A stretch of 64,000 nucleotides of DNA, taken from NCBI RefSeq assembly GCF_019130065.1, contig NZ_JAHSPG010000016.1, positions 1 through 64,000 on the forward strand. Direction: 5' to 3'. Below are positions 16,270-25,034 of this stretch, in pieces. Source of the DNA: Pinibacter aurantiacus. Its GTDB lineage: Bacteria > Bacteroidota > Bacteroidia > Chitinophagales > Chitinophagaceae. The position numbers were made by a program, and so were the translations under genes. A model generated the notes under the pieces. That model did no database searches. It was not told the DNA's origin and saw only the letters and a program-made list of their open reading frames with translations. How positions within the stretch are numbered: the first letter of the stretch is position 1; each line of letters starts with the position of its first letter.

Positions 16270-17397
16270 ATGAAAAAGCTTGGTATTTTCCTGACTCTGA
16301 TAACCACTTTACTTTCAATCTCGTTTACCTATGGACAATACACAACCGATAAAGTGGTGGGAAAGAAGAAGACTGATTTAAAAGATAGTCTCATTCGGTC
16401 CGAATATCCGTATATGCTACCGATCTGGGGTAAAAAGGTGGTGGCGAAAGGTTATAATCTTCCATATTCCGCGGGGCTGAGTATGCAATACCTCTGGCAA
16501 CAGTCGGACATTCTTATCAACAATTTACAAGTGGGATTCAATAACGGACCTAAATATAATCTTGACCAGATAGTTCGGTTCGACAAGGCAACATCGACCT
16601 CCAATGGAATTAATATCAGACCAGATTTTTGGTTGTTCCCTTTCTTAAATGTGTATGCAATTTTTGCCAAATCGCATTTATCCACTGCTATAAATGCAGG
16701 CGTATATATTCCGGACAGCAGCGGCACATGGAACAAAATATTGCCTATTAACACAAAGGCAGATTTCGATGCCACCACATACGGATTTGGCCTTACACCC
16801 ACATTTGGTATCGGCGGGGCATTTTTGGCGCTGGATATGAACTTTACATGGACAGATATACCGGAACTTGAAAAGCCTGCATATGCATTTGTATTCGGCC
16901 CAAGGCTGGGTAAGAACTTTACTTTGCCGAATAAAAAAAGCAACATCGCTGTGTGGGTCGGAGGCTTTCGTGTGAAACTGAATAGCGGAACAAGCGGTTC
17001 CTTAAATGCAACGGATCTTTTTCCAATAGACCAATGGCAAAGCAAACTTGATACAGGGTACATGAAAGTAAACAATGCTCAACAAAATGTGGACGCATGG
17101 TGGAACGGGCTAACAGATGCGGAGCAAAGAAATCCGGTGAATAAGGCAAAATATAACACCGCCAATAACGCACTCGAAAGAGCGGGAGGTTTTCTTGATC
17201 AGGCGTCGCAAGTGGTTGAGGGCGCAGGAAATGCAAGCGTGCAATATTCACTTGATAAAAGGCCAAAGAACATGTGGAACTTTATTGTGGGAACGCAATA
17301 TCAAATTAATAAAAGTTGGATGATACGTGCAGAATATGGTTTTCTTGGATCGCGGCAACAATTCATTGGAGGGTTGCAGTATAGGTTTGGATTGTAA
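16270..17397 (+). CDS. Outer-membrane beta-barrel protein, function unknown
   Basis: 375 residues from ATG 16270; the open frame runs 26 codons further upstream, but that part translates the repeated leader and ATG 16270 gives a proper signal peptide (MKKLGIFLTLITTLLSISF, cut near TYG|Q at about 23). The mature protein shows amphipathic strands and aromatic girdles typical of a barrel (DFWLFPFLNVYAIFAKS, TPTFGIGGAFLALDMNFTW) and ends WMIRAEYGFLGSRQQFIG and on to YRFGL, with alternating residues. A helical insert lies near 280-330 (NVDAWWNGLTDAEQRNPV). Similar uncharacterised proteins occur in Bacteroidota. It precedes the RND efflux operon by 233 bases but need not belong to it. Confidence 0.65.
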   Translation: MKKLGIFLTLITTLLSISFTYGQYTTDKVVGKKKTDLKDSLIRSEYPYMLPIWGKKVVAKGYNLPYSAGLSMQYLWQQSDILINNLQVGFNNGPKYNLDQIVRFDKATSTSNGINIRPDFWLFPFLNVYAIFAKSHLSTAINAGVYIPDSSGTWNKILPINTKADFDATTYGFGLTPTFGIGGAFLALDMNFTWTDIPELEKPAYAFVFGPRLGKNFTLPNKKSNIAVWVGGFRVKLNSGTSGSLNATDLFPIDQWQSKLDTGYMKVNNAQQNVDAWWNGLTDAEQRNPVNKAKYNTANNALERAGGFLDQASQVVEGAGNASVQYSLDKRPKNMWNFIVGTQYQINKSWMIRAEYGFLGSRQQFIGGLQYRFGL

Positions 17398-17530
17398 AAT
17401 CGGTTATACATGGTGTTAGAAGAGTTGAGATAGATGTTGGTTGCTGGTTGTTAGGAGTAGTCGTGTGTGAAGACTAACAACTATCAACCTGCGCAAAGAT
17501 AATTTTAGGAAAAAGTAAACATTTCCTGTT

Positions 17531-17550
17531 TACAACATGTTGTACCATTG
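17531..17550 (+). promoter_or_regulatory. Candidate promoter and operator of the RND operon
   Basis: TACAACATGTTGTA at 17531-17544 is a perfect 14-base palindrome. Its last two bases begin TACCATTG (17543-17550), one mismatch from the Bacteroidota -7 element TAnnTTTG, and TTTCC lies upstream. The site is 80-100 bases before the adaptor start, so a repressor bound there would block this promoter. No TetR/MarR gene is next to it. Confidence 0.45.
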
Positions 17551-17629
17551 TGTTCCTGTACTAGCCCCAACACAAGCTGTTTAATCACAACATTATATAA
17601 AGACTCTGGTTCATTGTAAATAGACATTT

Positions 17630-18763
17630 ATGAAGCCCTGTCAAGCAATACCGTTCCTTTTTCTTTTCTTCGCCTTTGCAGCGTGCAAAGACAAGAATGA
17701 GCAAGCCAAGCAACCCGTACCGGAAGTGCAGGTTGTAAAAGTTGGTCAGCGAGATTTGCCAGTATATATGGAATATGTTGGACAGACCTTTGGTCAATCC
17801 GATGTAGAAATTCAGCCACGTGTAAATGGTTGGGTGCAAAACATTGCGTTCAAGGAAGGTTCATCAGTTAAAAAAGGACAGCTCCTGTACATTATTCAGG
17901 ATGATGAACTGAAAGATCGTGAGCAGGCTGCAAGTGCAGAACTTTCTCAGGCGAACATCATGCTTGTAAAAGCAAAATCTGATCTCGACAGAGTAAAACC
18001 ACTCGCAGACATGAACGCCTTGAGTAAACGTGATCTTGATGCTGCGCAGGCTACGTACGACGCACAAAAAGAAGCAGTACGTTCCGCACAAGCTTCGCTA
18101 AGCAATGCCCGTTTGCAATTAAGCTATTCAAGAATTACTTCTCCCATAAATGGCGTCATCGGCATATCGAAAGTGCAGGTAGGTGACTACGTGAAAAACA
18201 TTGGCCAGACACCAATAAACACAGTGTCAACATTAGGTGCGCTTCGTGTGCGCTTCCCCATTACTGAAAAAGACTACCTGATGTTTAAACAGAAATTAAC
18301 TCCGGACCAACTTAGAAGTCTTGATGTAGAATTCGTTTTAAATGACGGCACCATTTTTCCCGAAAAAGGAAGGCTTGATTTCGCTAACCGTGAAGTGGAT
18401 CCCACTACAGGGTCATTGCTGGTACAAGCGGTTGTTGAAAATAAATCAAATCTGCTGCGTCCCGGTCAATATGTGAAAGTTAGATTCAAAGCATACGAAT
18501 TTCCTAACGCTATAATGGTTCCGCAAGAGGCGATCAATCAAATGCAGAATGTGTACATGGCATACCTGGTGAATGATAGTAATAGAATCAATCCACGTCC
18601 GGTAAAAGTAGGAGAAAGATCGGGTAGCAACTGGGTTGTGACAGATGGCCTGAAGCCAGGCGATAATGTAGCGCTTGTAGGAAATGCCTTTATCAAGGCA
18701 GGCATGGAAATAAAGCCTGTGCCCAAAGCCTATTCCTACGACTCAACATCAACAAAGCAATAA
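17630..18763 (+). CDS. RND efflux periplasmic adaptor (AcrA/MexA type)
   Basis: 377-residue membrane-fusion protein linking the inner-membrane pump to the outer-membrane channel. The N-terminus is a lipoprotein signal (FLFLFFAFAAC, Cys at about 19). Domains in order: membrane-proximal start (VQVVKVGQRDLPVYMEYVGQ), lipoyl half (VEIQPRVNGWVQNIAFKEGS), alpha-helical hairpin about 100-165 (AELSQANIMLVKAKSDLDRV), second lipoyl half (RITSPINGVIGISKVQVGDYV), then beta-barrel (FANREVDPTTGSLLVQAVVE). Length fits AcrA. It is first of a three-gene operon, 38 bases before the pump gene. Confidence 0.94.
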   Translation: MKPCQAIPFLFLFFAFAACKDKNEQAKQPVPEVQVVKVGQRDLPVYMEYVGQTFGQSDVEIQPRVNGWVQNIAFKEGSSVKKGQLLYIIQDDELKDREQAASAELSQANIMLVKAKSDLDRVKPLADMNALSKRDLDAAQATYDAQKEAVRSAQASLSNARLQLSYSRITSPINGVIGISKVQVGDYVKNIGQTPINTVSTLGALRVRFPITEKDYLMFKQKLTPDQLRSLDVEFVLNDGTIFPEKGRLDFANREVDPTTGSLLVQAVVENKSNLLRPGQYVKVRFKAYEFPNAIMVPQEAINQMQNVYMAYLVNDSNRINPRPVKVGERSGSNWVVTDGLKPGDNVALVGNAFIKAGMEIKPVPKAYSYDSTSTKQ

Positions 18764-18801
18764 GTCCGGTTACTTATTTATAAAACTTTATTACACCGTC
18801 C

Positions 18802-21800
18802 ATGAGCGAGTTTTTTATCAGGCGCCCGATATTTGCGATGGTACTGTCCATTCTGATGGTAGTACTTGGAATATTGGTTTTAAAAGGTATTCCCATATCG
18901 CAATACCCAGAGATCACACCACCAATGGTACAGGTGAACGCTACATACAATGGCGCCAACTCTGTAAACATGGAGCAAACTGTAGCAACGCCTATCGAGC
19001 AGCAGGTAAACGGTGTGGAAAGAATGTTGTACATGCGTTCCGTAAATGCGAACGATGGTACAATGAGATTGGAAGTATCTTTCGAAGTAGGAACCAATCT
19101 CGATAACGCCAACATGCTTACGCAAAATCGTGTGGCATTGGCAAATCCTTTCCTGCCTCCGGAAGTTACCTCAATGGGTGTATCAGTAAAGAAGTCACTT
19201 ACGTTCCCTCTCATGCTGGTATCACTCTCTTCTCCCAAAAATACTTACGATTCAAAATTCTTAAACAACTATGGGTTTATCAACGTCGTTGATGAATTAA
19301 AACGTATCAACGGAGTAGGTGACGTATCTGTATTTGGCGGATCGGAATATGCGATGCGTATATGGATAAGACCAGACGATCTTTCCCGATACAAACTCAC
19401 AGTGCAGGATGTAATCAACAAACTCAAAGAACAAAACCTTATCAAACCCGGTGGTAGTTTTGGTGCAGAGCCTGCGCCAAAAGGTGTGCAAAACACCTAC
19501 ACCGCCATGTTGCAATCACGTCTTGTAACAGAAGACGAGTTTGGCAAAATCATTTTAAAATCAAATGAGAACGGCGCACTGGTACGCATGTCAGATGTAG
19601 CAAGAATAGAACTGGGAACAGAGAACTACACCATGACGAGCCGTATTAACAGCAGCTCCGCTTCTACAATCGCTGTATATCAAATTCCAGGTTCAAACGC
19701 GCTGGCTGTTGCAGAGGCAGTGAAAAAAAGAATGCACGAACTGGAAGACAGATTTCCGGTTGACATGAAGATGGATGTTTCTCTTGATACAACGCTCGCT
19801 GTAACAGAAGGTATTAATGAGATCATGCATACTTTGTTTGAAGCTGTTGTACTGGTAATCCTTGTGGTGTTCATCTTCCTGCAGGACTGGCGAGCAACAT
19901 TGATTCCGTTGCTTACGGTGCCTGTATCGTTGATCGGTACGTTCATCGTTTTCCCGCTACTTGGTTTTTCTATCAATACACTTTCGTTGTTAGGTTTGGT
20001 GCTTGCCATCGGCCTTGTGGTGGATGATGCCATTGTGGTAGTGGAGGCGGTAATGCACCATATAGAACATGGTAAGTCACCCAAGGAAGCAACGAGTATA
20101 GCCATGAAAGAAGTGGGCGGGCCCGTTATCGCCATTGCCGTTATTCTTGCTGCAGTGTTTGTGCCGGTTGCGTTTACCGGAGGTATTACGGGAAGATTGT
20201 ATCAACAGTTTGCGATCACCATTGCGATATCGGTTTTGTTCTCGGCCTTCAACGCGTTGACCCTGAGCCCGGCGCTTGCAGCATTGTTGTTAAAACCTCA
20301 AACGCAAAAGAAAGGGTTGCTGGCAAAATTCTTTGCTGCGTTCAACCGCTTCTTTGATAAGTTCACCAACGGATATGTGGGCGTTGCAAAATTCTTTGCG
20401 AGAAAACTGGTTATCACCATGATCGTTCTCATAGGCATCGTAGTAGGTACAGTGGCACTAGGTAAAGCCATACCCACAGGATTTGTGCCGGAAGAAGATC
20501 AGGGCTGGTTCCTGATAAGTACTATGCTGCCCGATGCAGCTTCACTGCAACGTACCGATGAGGTAACGAAAAAAGTAGAATCTATTTTAAAGCAGATACC
20601 TGAAATAGAGTTGTACACTACTGTAAATGGTAACAACCTTTTGAACAATACGGTGTCGCCGAATTCTGCGACATTCTTTATAACGTTGAAGCCGTGGCAC
20701 GACCGTCATAAAACTGCGCTTGACCTGGTACAGGAAATTAATGCCATTTGCATGAAAGAAGTGTCTCAGGCAACAGTGCTGGCTGTTGGACCGCCACCGA
20801 TCATTGGTTTGGGTAACGGTAATGGATTCTCAATGATGTTGCAGGACCGTGCAGGTAACTCTCCACAATACCTCGCTGCAAACGCACAGCGCTTTATTGC
20901 AGAAGCCAGCAAGCGTAAAGAAATAGGAAAAGTGTATACACTCTTCCGTGCGAACGTTCCTCAAAAAAATATTGCAGTAGACAAAGAAAAAGTCGACAAG
21001 CTCGGTTTACAGTTAAATGATGTTAATACCACAATATCATCCATGATGGGAGGTACGTTTGTAAACAACTTCAACCAGTTTGGACGGCAGTACAAAACTT
21101 ACGTAATGGCGGATCAGAGCTACCGCATGACGCCACAAGATCTGCAACAGTTCTACGTAAAGAATATGACCGGAGAAATGGTTCCCGTGGGAACAGTGGC
21201 CACGGTGCGTGATACGACTGGTCCTCAATACACCAATCACTTCAACATTTATCGTGCAGCAGAAATAGGTGGTGTGCCGGCACGCGGATATAGTTCGGCA
21301 CAGGCATTGACAGCCCTGGAAGAAGTAGCCAAACAGGTATTGCCGCAGGATATGGGTTATCAGTGGAGCAACATTTCATACCAGGAAAAACAAGCAGAAG
21401 GTTCATCCGGCTCTGCATTCCTGATGGCGCTTGGCTTCGTGTTCCTCATCCTTGCCGCCCAATACGAGAGCTGGAAACTCCCTGTGAGCGTGCTTTTGGG
21501 AACACCGTGGGCAGTGCTGGGTGCGTTCCTTGGATTGTTCATTGCAGGTATAACATCATTGAGTTATGTAAACAACATATTTGCACAAATTGGCTTAGTA
21601 ATGCTGATCGGTTTGAATGCAAAGAATGCGATCCTGATCGTTGAGTTTGCGAAAATGAAACATGAAGCGGGCGATCACGTGATGGATGCAGCGATTGATG
21701 GAGCCAAGCTTCGCTTCCGCCCAATCCTCATGACATCACTTGCGTTCATACTCGGCGTAATTCCGCTGCTGACAGCAAGTGGCGCGGGCGCTGAAGGAAG

Positions 21801-21972
21801 AAAGGTAATGGGTATGGCCGTGTTCTCAGGAATGATTGCGGCTACCGTGATGAGCGTACTGCTGGTGCCTGCATTCTTTGTATTGATTGAAAGAAAGAAG
21901 AAAAAGGCTGCGGCAGCTTCGGGCACTGGTGAATCGAATCCACCTGATCAATCGCATCCACCGAGCCATTGA
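18802..21972 (+). CDS. RND multidrug efflux pump permease (AcrB/MexB, HAE1 family)
   Basis: 1056-residue proton-driven inner-membrane pump. It starts with the family signature FFIRRPIFAMVLSILMVVLG and GIPISQYPEITPP. Proton relay residues are present: the double aspartate of TM4 (IGLVVDDAIVVVEAVMHH) and the lysine of TM10 (MLIGLNAKNAILIVEFAK). The porter domain and docking loops are full length, and the gating region FSMMLQDRAG is recognisable. Substrates are amphiphilic compounds in relatives; none can be deduced here. The C-terminus has a hydrophilic tail rich in K, S and P. The next gene is the matching outer-membrane channel, after a 179-base gap filled with repeats. Confidence 0.95.
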   Translation: MSEFFIRRPIFAMVLSILMVVLGILVLKGIPISQYPEITPPMVQVNATYNGANSVNMEQTVATPIEQQVNGVERMLYMRSVNANDGTMRLEVSFEVGTNLDNANMLTQNRVALANPFLPPEVTSMGVSVKKSLTFPLMLVSLSSPKNTYDSKFLNNYGFINVVDELKRINGVGDVSVFGGSEYAMRIWIRPDDLSRYKLTVQDVINKLKEQNLIKPGGSFGAEPAPKGVQNTYTAMLQSRLVTEDEFGKIILKSNENGALVRMSDVARIELGTENYTMTSRINSSSASTIAVYQIPGSNALAVAEAVKKRMHELEDRFPVDMKMDVSLDTTLAVTEGINEIMHTLFEAVVLVILVVFIFLQDWRATLIPLLTVPVSLIGTFIVFPLLGFSINTLSLLGLVLAIGLVVDDAIVVVEAVMHHIEHGKSPKEATSIAMKEVGGPVIAIAVILAAVFVPVAFTGGITGRLYQQFAITIAISVLFSAFNALTLSPALAALLLKPQTQKKGLLAKFFAAFNRFFDKFTNGYVGVAKFFARKLVITMIVLIGIVVGTVALGKAIPTGFVPEEDQGWFLISTMLPDAASLQRTDEVTKKVESILKQIPEIELYTTVNGNNLLNNTVSPNSATFFITLKPWHDRHKTALDLVQEINAICMKEVSQATVLAVGPPPIIGLGNGNGFSMMLQDRAGNSPQYLAANAQRFIAEASKRKEIGKVYTLFRANVPQKNIAVDKEKVDKLGLQLNDVNTTISSMMGGTFVNNFNQFGRQYKTYVMADQSYRMTPQDLQQFYVKNMTGEMVPVGTVATVRDTTGPQYTNHFNIYRAAEIGGVPARGYSSAQALTALEEVAKQVLPQDMGYQWSNISYQEKQAEGSSGSAFLMALGFVFLILAAQYESWKLPVSVLLGTPWAVLGAFLGLFIAGITSLSYVNNIFAQIGLVMLIGLNAKNAILIVEFAKMKHEAGDHVMDAAIDGAKLRFRPILMTSLAFILGVIPLLTASGAGAEGRKVMGMAVFSGMIAATVMSVLLVPAFFVLIERKKKKAAAASGTGESNPPDQSHPPSH

Positions 21973-21975
21973 TTA

Positions 21976-22123
21976 ATTTGAGAATTTGAAGATTTGAAAA
22001 TTTGAAAATGGGATGGAATTGAAAATTGAAAGTTGAAAATTGAAAATGATGTAGGGGCGAATCGCATTCGCCCGATAAATATCGCGTCAAATGAATTCTT
22101 AATTCCTAATTCCTAATTCTTAA
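21976..22123. repeat. Repeat cluster inside the efflux operon
   Basis: Between the pump and channel genes lie GAAAATTTGAAAATG units, GAAAATTGAAAGTTG units, an element GTAGGGGCGAATCGCATTCG at 22052-22071 (also near 4061), and TTCCTAATTCCTAATTC units. These are four of the dispersed families of this window. They may form RNA hairpins that lower channel expression relative to the pump. Confidence 0.55.
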
Positions 22124-22151
22124 TTGTCAAACGACGATTTTGTAATAGACC

Positions 22152-23531
22152 ATGAAAATAAAACATGCATATCTTTTTCTCGCCGTCATACTGCTCTCCG
22201 TGAGTTGTATGGTGGGTAAGAAATATCAAAAGCCGACAGCGCCTGCTAACATTTCTTATAGAGATTCATTAGCAACGGACACAATGCCGTTGGCGAAATG
22301 GTTTGATGTTTATAAGGACTCTGCTCTTGCGGCGATGATCAAAACTACGCTCGACAGCAACCGCGATCTGCTTACAGCCGCAGCGCGGGTTGAAGAAGCA
22401 CGTACACAAACTGCTGTTGTAAAAGCAAACGCCTTGCCTCAGTTTGGCTACTCTGCACAAGCCGGTGGCGGTCATGCAGGTTCCTCGGCGAAAGAAATTG
22501 CCGCGGGTATTGAAGGCGGCCTGATCAATGCTTTTGGTGTCCTGAACTGGGAGCTTGACATATGGGGCAAACTAAGGCACAACACGAGATCATTCCAGGC
22601 ACAGTTTCTAGCATCTGTAAACAATAGAAATGCGTTGCAGGTGAGTCTTGTATCCGAAGTAGCAACAGATTATTTTTTACTCCGCGATCTTGATAACAGA
22701 TTGTACATAGCGCAGCAAACACTTGAAAATAGAAAAGAGCGCACAAACATTATATCACAGAGATTTGATAAAGGCTATGTGCCCGAGCTTGATAAATTGC
22801 AGGCACAGCAGCAGGAAGCAATTGCTGCAGCAACCATTCCCAGCATTCAGCGTGCAATTGTGCAAACGGAAAATGCCATCCGTCTTTTAATGGGGCAAGG
22901 GCCGGGCAGAGTTTCAAGAGGCTACAGCAATTTTGATCAAACACTTTCCCCGGATATTCCCGTAGGGTTACCTTCTCAATTGCTGGAAAGAAGGCCGGAT
23001 ATTATTGCCGCAGAAAAAAATCTGGAGGCGCAGTTTGAACAAATTGGCGTGGCACAGGCAAACCGTTTTCCAACAATTAGTTTAACAGGGATATTGGGAT
23101 TTGCGAGCCCGCAGCTAAGTTCATTCATTGATGCAAAAGGTTTTGTAGCGAATGGCTTTGGAAATATTACAGGCCCCATTTTTCAATTCAATCAAAGGAA
23201 AAATTTAGTGGAAGTTGAAAAGAGACGTGCGGAGCAAGCTTCTTATCAATATCAACAAACGGTGCTTGCTGCCTTCGGTGATGTTGACAATGCGCTTAAT
23301 AATTATAAAACTTTTAGTGAGGAATACGAACAAAGAAGATTCCAGGTTGAAGTGGCGAGCAAGGCGCTGACTTTGTCTAAGGCAAGATATGACTTCGGTT
23401 ATACCTCCTATGTTGAAGTAATACTGATGGAGAATAATCTTTTCGACGCGCAACTGGATGCGTCACAAGCATTGCAAGGCAAACTTAATTCGATCGTGCT
23501 GTTGTATAAGTCACTTGGTGGCGGATGGTAG
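22152..23531 (+). CDS. RND outer-membrane channel (TolC/OprM, NodT family)
   Basis: 459-residue outer-membrane lipoprotein that forms the exit duct of the pump. Lipobox LLSVSC places the modified Cys at about 19, followed by VGKKYQKP, the usual OprM-like start. Two OEP repeats are visible, each with long coiled-coil helices (AARVEEARTQTAVVKANALP; LDKLQAQQQEAIAAATIPSI). Conserved blocks LNWELDIWGKLR and LLERRPDIIAAEKNLEAQFE are present, as is GNITGPIFQFNQ. The length is normal. It completes the adaptor-pump-channel set, although the repeat-filled gap before it may allow separate control. Confidence 0.94.
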   Translation: MKIKHAYLFLAVILLSVSCMVGKKYQKPTAPANISYRDSLATDTMPLAKWFDVYKDSALAAMIKTTLDSNRDLLTAAARVEEARTQTAVVKANALPQFGYSAQAGGGHAGSSAKEIAAGIEGGLINAFGVLNWELDIWGKLRHNTRSFQAQFLASVNNRNALQVSLVSEVATDYFLLRDLDNRLYIAQQTLENRKERTNIISQRFDKGYVPELDKLQAQQQEAIAAATIPSIQRAIVQTENAIRLLMGQGPGRVSRGYSNFDQTLSPDIPVGLPSQLLERRPDIIAAEKNLEAQFEQIGVAQANRFPTISLTGILGFASPQLSSFIDAKGFVANGFGNITGPIFQFNQRKNLVEVEKRRAEQASYQYQQTVLAAFGDVDNALNNYKTFSEEYEQRRFQVEVASKALTLSKARYDFGYTSYVEVILMENNLFDAQLDASQALQGKLNSIVLLYKSLGGGW

Positions 23532-23586
23532 GAGTATAATATTTGAAAGGAGTTTACAAAGACAATAACAAATAACACAAAATAGT

Positions 23587-23682
23587 AGAGACGCATAACA
23601 ATGCGTCTCTTTTAATTTTGCAGGTTTGTGGAAATGCAACTACCATGATAATGTAAAAAGAGACGCATTGTTATGCGCCTCT
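23587..23682. terminator. Back-to-back hairpins between convergent genes
   Basis: Copy 1 (23587-23610) has arms AGAGACGCAT / ATGCGTCTCT around an AACA loop and runs into TTTTAATTTT on the plus strand, suited to end the efflux operon. Copy 2 (23659-23682) is the same element inverted with one mismatch; on the minus strand it is followed by TTTTT and suits the convergent barrel gene. Both belong to the family also seen as a tandem array at 62.74-62.84 kb. Confidence 0.65.
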
Positions 23683-23692
23683 ACAGGCCACC

Positions 23693-24853
23693 TCAAAACG
23701 CTTCTGCAAAATTGATATAGAACCCGCTGATCCCTCCCGGACCAAAGCCCATATCAAAACGCATATTGGTATCGTGTTTTGAATCTACCCTGATGCGAAC
23801 ACCACCACCATAAGAAAGTTTAAACCCGTTAATAGCAAGGTTGCTGTATTTATCTGCCACGCGGCCCGTGCCTATCCAGGTGGTTATACCAAAGATGTTC
23901 CATATAGGCAAACGATATTCAACCTGTGCATCCACCAATATCTTGTCGCGGAACGCACCTTGATAGTAGCCACGCATTTGATTATCGCCACCAAGCAGTG
24001 CCAATTCATAAAACGGCACATCGCCCGAACAGTACGTGGTAGTAGCCTGCACTGCTATTACATGTCTTAACCACGGTGTAAAATATTTCCTGGCATCTAA
24101 CGTGAATTTGCCAAATTGATATGCGCTCATAAAATCAGGATGATAAAGATAGACCGCCAAAATGTATGCGCCTTTGCGTGGATTATAACGATTGTCCCTG
24201 CTGTCATACGCCGCATCTAAACCAAGTCCTGCACAAAATCCGCCCTGGACGCCTGTTACACTGTCTTTGATCAAAAAACTGGCACTATCCGGACGTATAT
24301 TAAAGTAGCTTGCTACATTGAATGGGATGCCGACATAAAAATCTTTAGCAATCCTCCTAAGGGTCGTCGCAGAAAATTTAAATCTTTCATACTGCACCTG
24401 CTCCATCGTTTCTTTTGTGACGTCGTTGCCGATGCCGAAAATATACTCAGGCTGTTTCTTGTAGTTTACGTACGCTATAATGATGTATTTGTTTTCCTTA
24501 AACACAAGTTCAGTAGCAACAGATATATTGATCCTTCCTTTTGTGGAGAATGTCATTACCTCCGACAATTTTGAAGGCTTTGAAATAGTGTCTTTCTTCG
24601 ATAGATTTAATACATTGAATTTTGCCAGACCGAAAACATTGCCGGCATCACTGGAGTAAGAAAAGATGGGCACAGGAATAATCTTGAAAAGTTTTTCTGC
24701 TTTCGCATTGAACTTGTCAAATTTGCTGCTGTCCTTTTTTACTATGGAGCTATCCTTTTTTACGAGAGTGCTATCCTGTGCAAACAAATTAAAGACGCCC
24801 AATAGTAATGAAGCGCTTACTATAAATCGAATATAGTTCCTGGATTTATTCAT
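23693..24853 (-). CDS. BamA/D15-type outer-membrane barrel protein
   Basis: 386 residues: signal peptide (FIVSASLLLGVFNLFAQ, about 1-26), a Lys/Ser-rich linker (KKDSSIVKKDSSKFDKFNAK), then a region matching the surface-antigen barrel of the Omp85 superfamily. Typical blocks are PVPIFSYSSDAGNVFGLA, AAYDSRDNRYNPRKGAYI (the D-R-N-P-G motif of this barrel), and the RGYYQGAFRDK segment resembling the conserved VRGY/F loop that plugs the pore. The C-terminus ends in phenylalanine (FYINFAEAF), as BAM substrates do. No POTRA domains are present, so this is not BamA itself; similar barrel-only proteins have unknown roles. It is last in a minus-strand series of envelope genes. Confidence 0.82.
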   Translation of the reverse strand: MNKSRNYIRFIVSASLLLGVFNLFAQDSTLVKKDSSIVKKDSSKFDKFNAKAEKLFKIIPVPIFSYSSDAGNVFGLAKFNVLNLSKKDTISKPSKLSEVMTFSTKGRINISVATELVFKENKYIIIAYVNYKKQPEYIFGIGNDVTKETMEQVQYERFKFSATTLRRIAKDFYVGIPFNVASYFNIRPDSASFLIKDSVTGVQGGFCAGLGLDAAYDSRDNRYNPRKGAYILAVYLYHPDFMSAYQFGKFTLDARKYFTPWLRHVIAVQATTTYCSGDVPFYELALLGGDNQMRGYYQGAFRDKILVDAQVEYRLPIWNIFGITTWIGTGRVADKYSNLAINGFKLSYGGGVRIRVDSKHDTNMRFDMGFGPGGISGFYINFAEAF

Positions 24854-25034
24854 ACGGTGGAACTTTTTTTATTTAAACACTTTCTTTGGCTATATGTTTA
24901 TTTGTCGTTTTTCGAATAGCTGGCAATCCATGTAGATTAGTTACCTGTTCGAATGAAATAAAGAATGCGTGCGATCCGAAGGAAGGAGTCGCATATTATA
25001 CGAGATTTTAAACTTTAGCCTGAACGCTCGACTT

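Noticed and set aside
16452-17075. 207-codon minus-strand frame inside the outer-membrane gene
   Set aside because: Lies wholly antisense to a convincing barrel gene and has no family signature.
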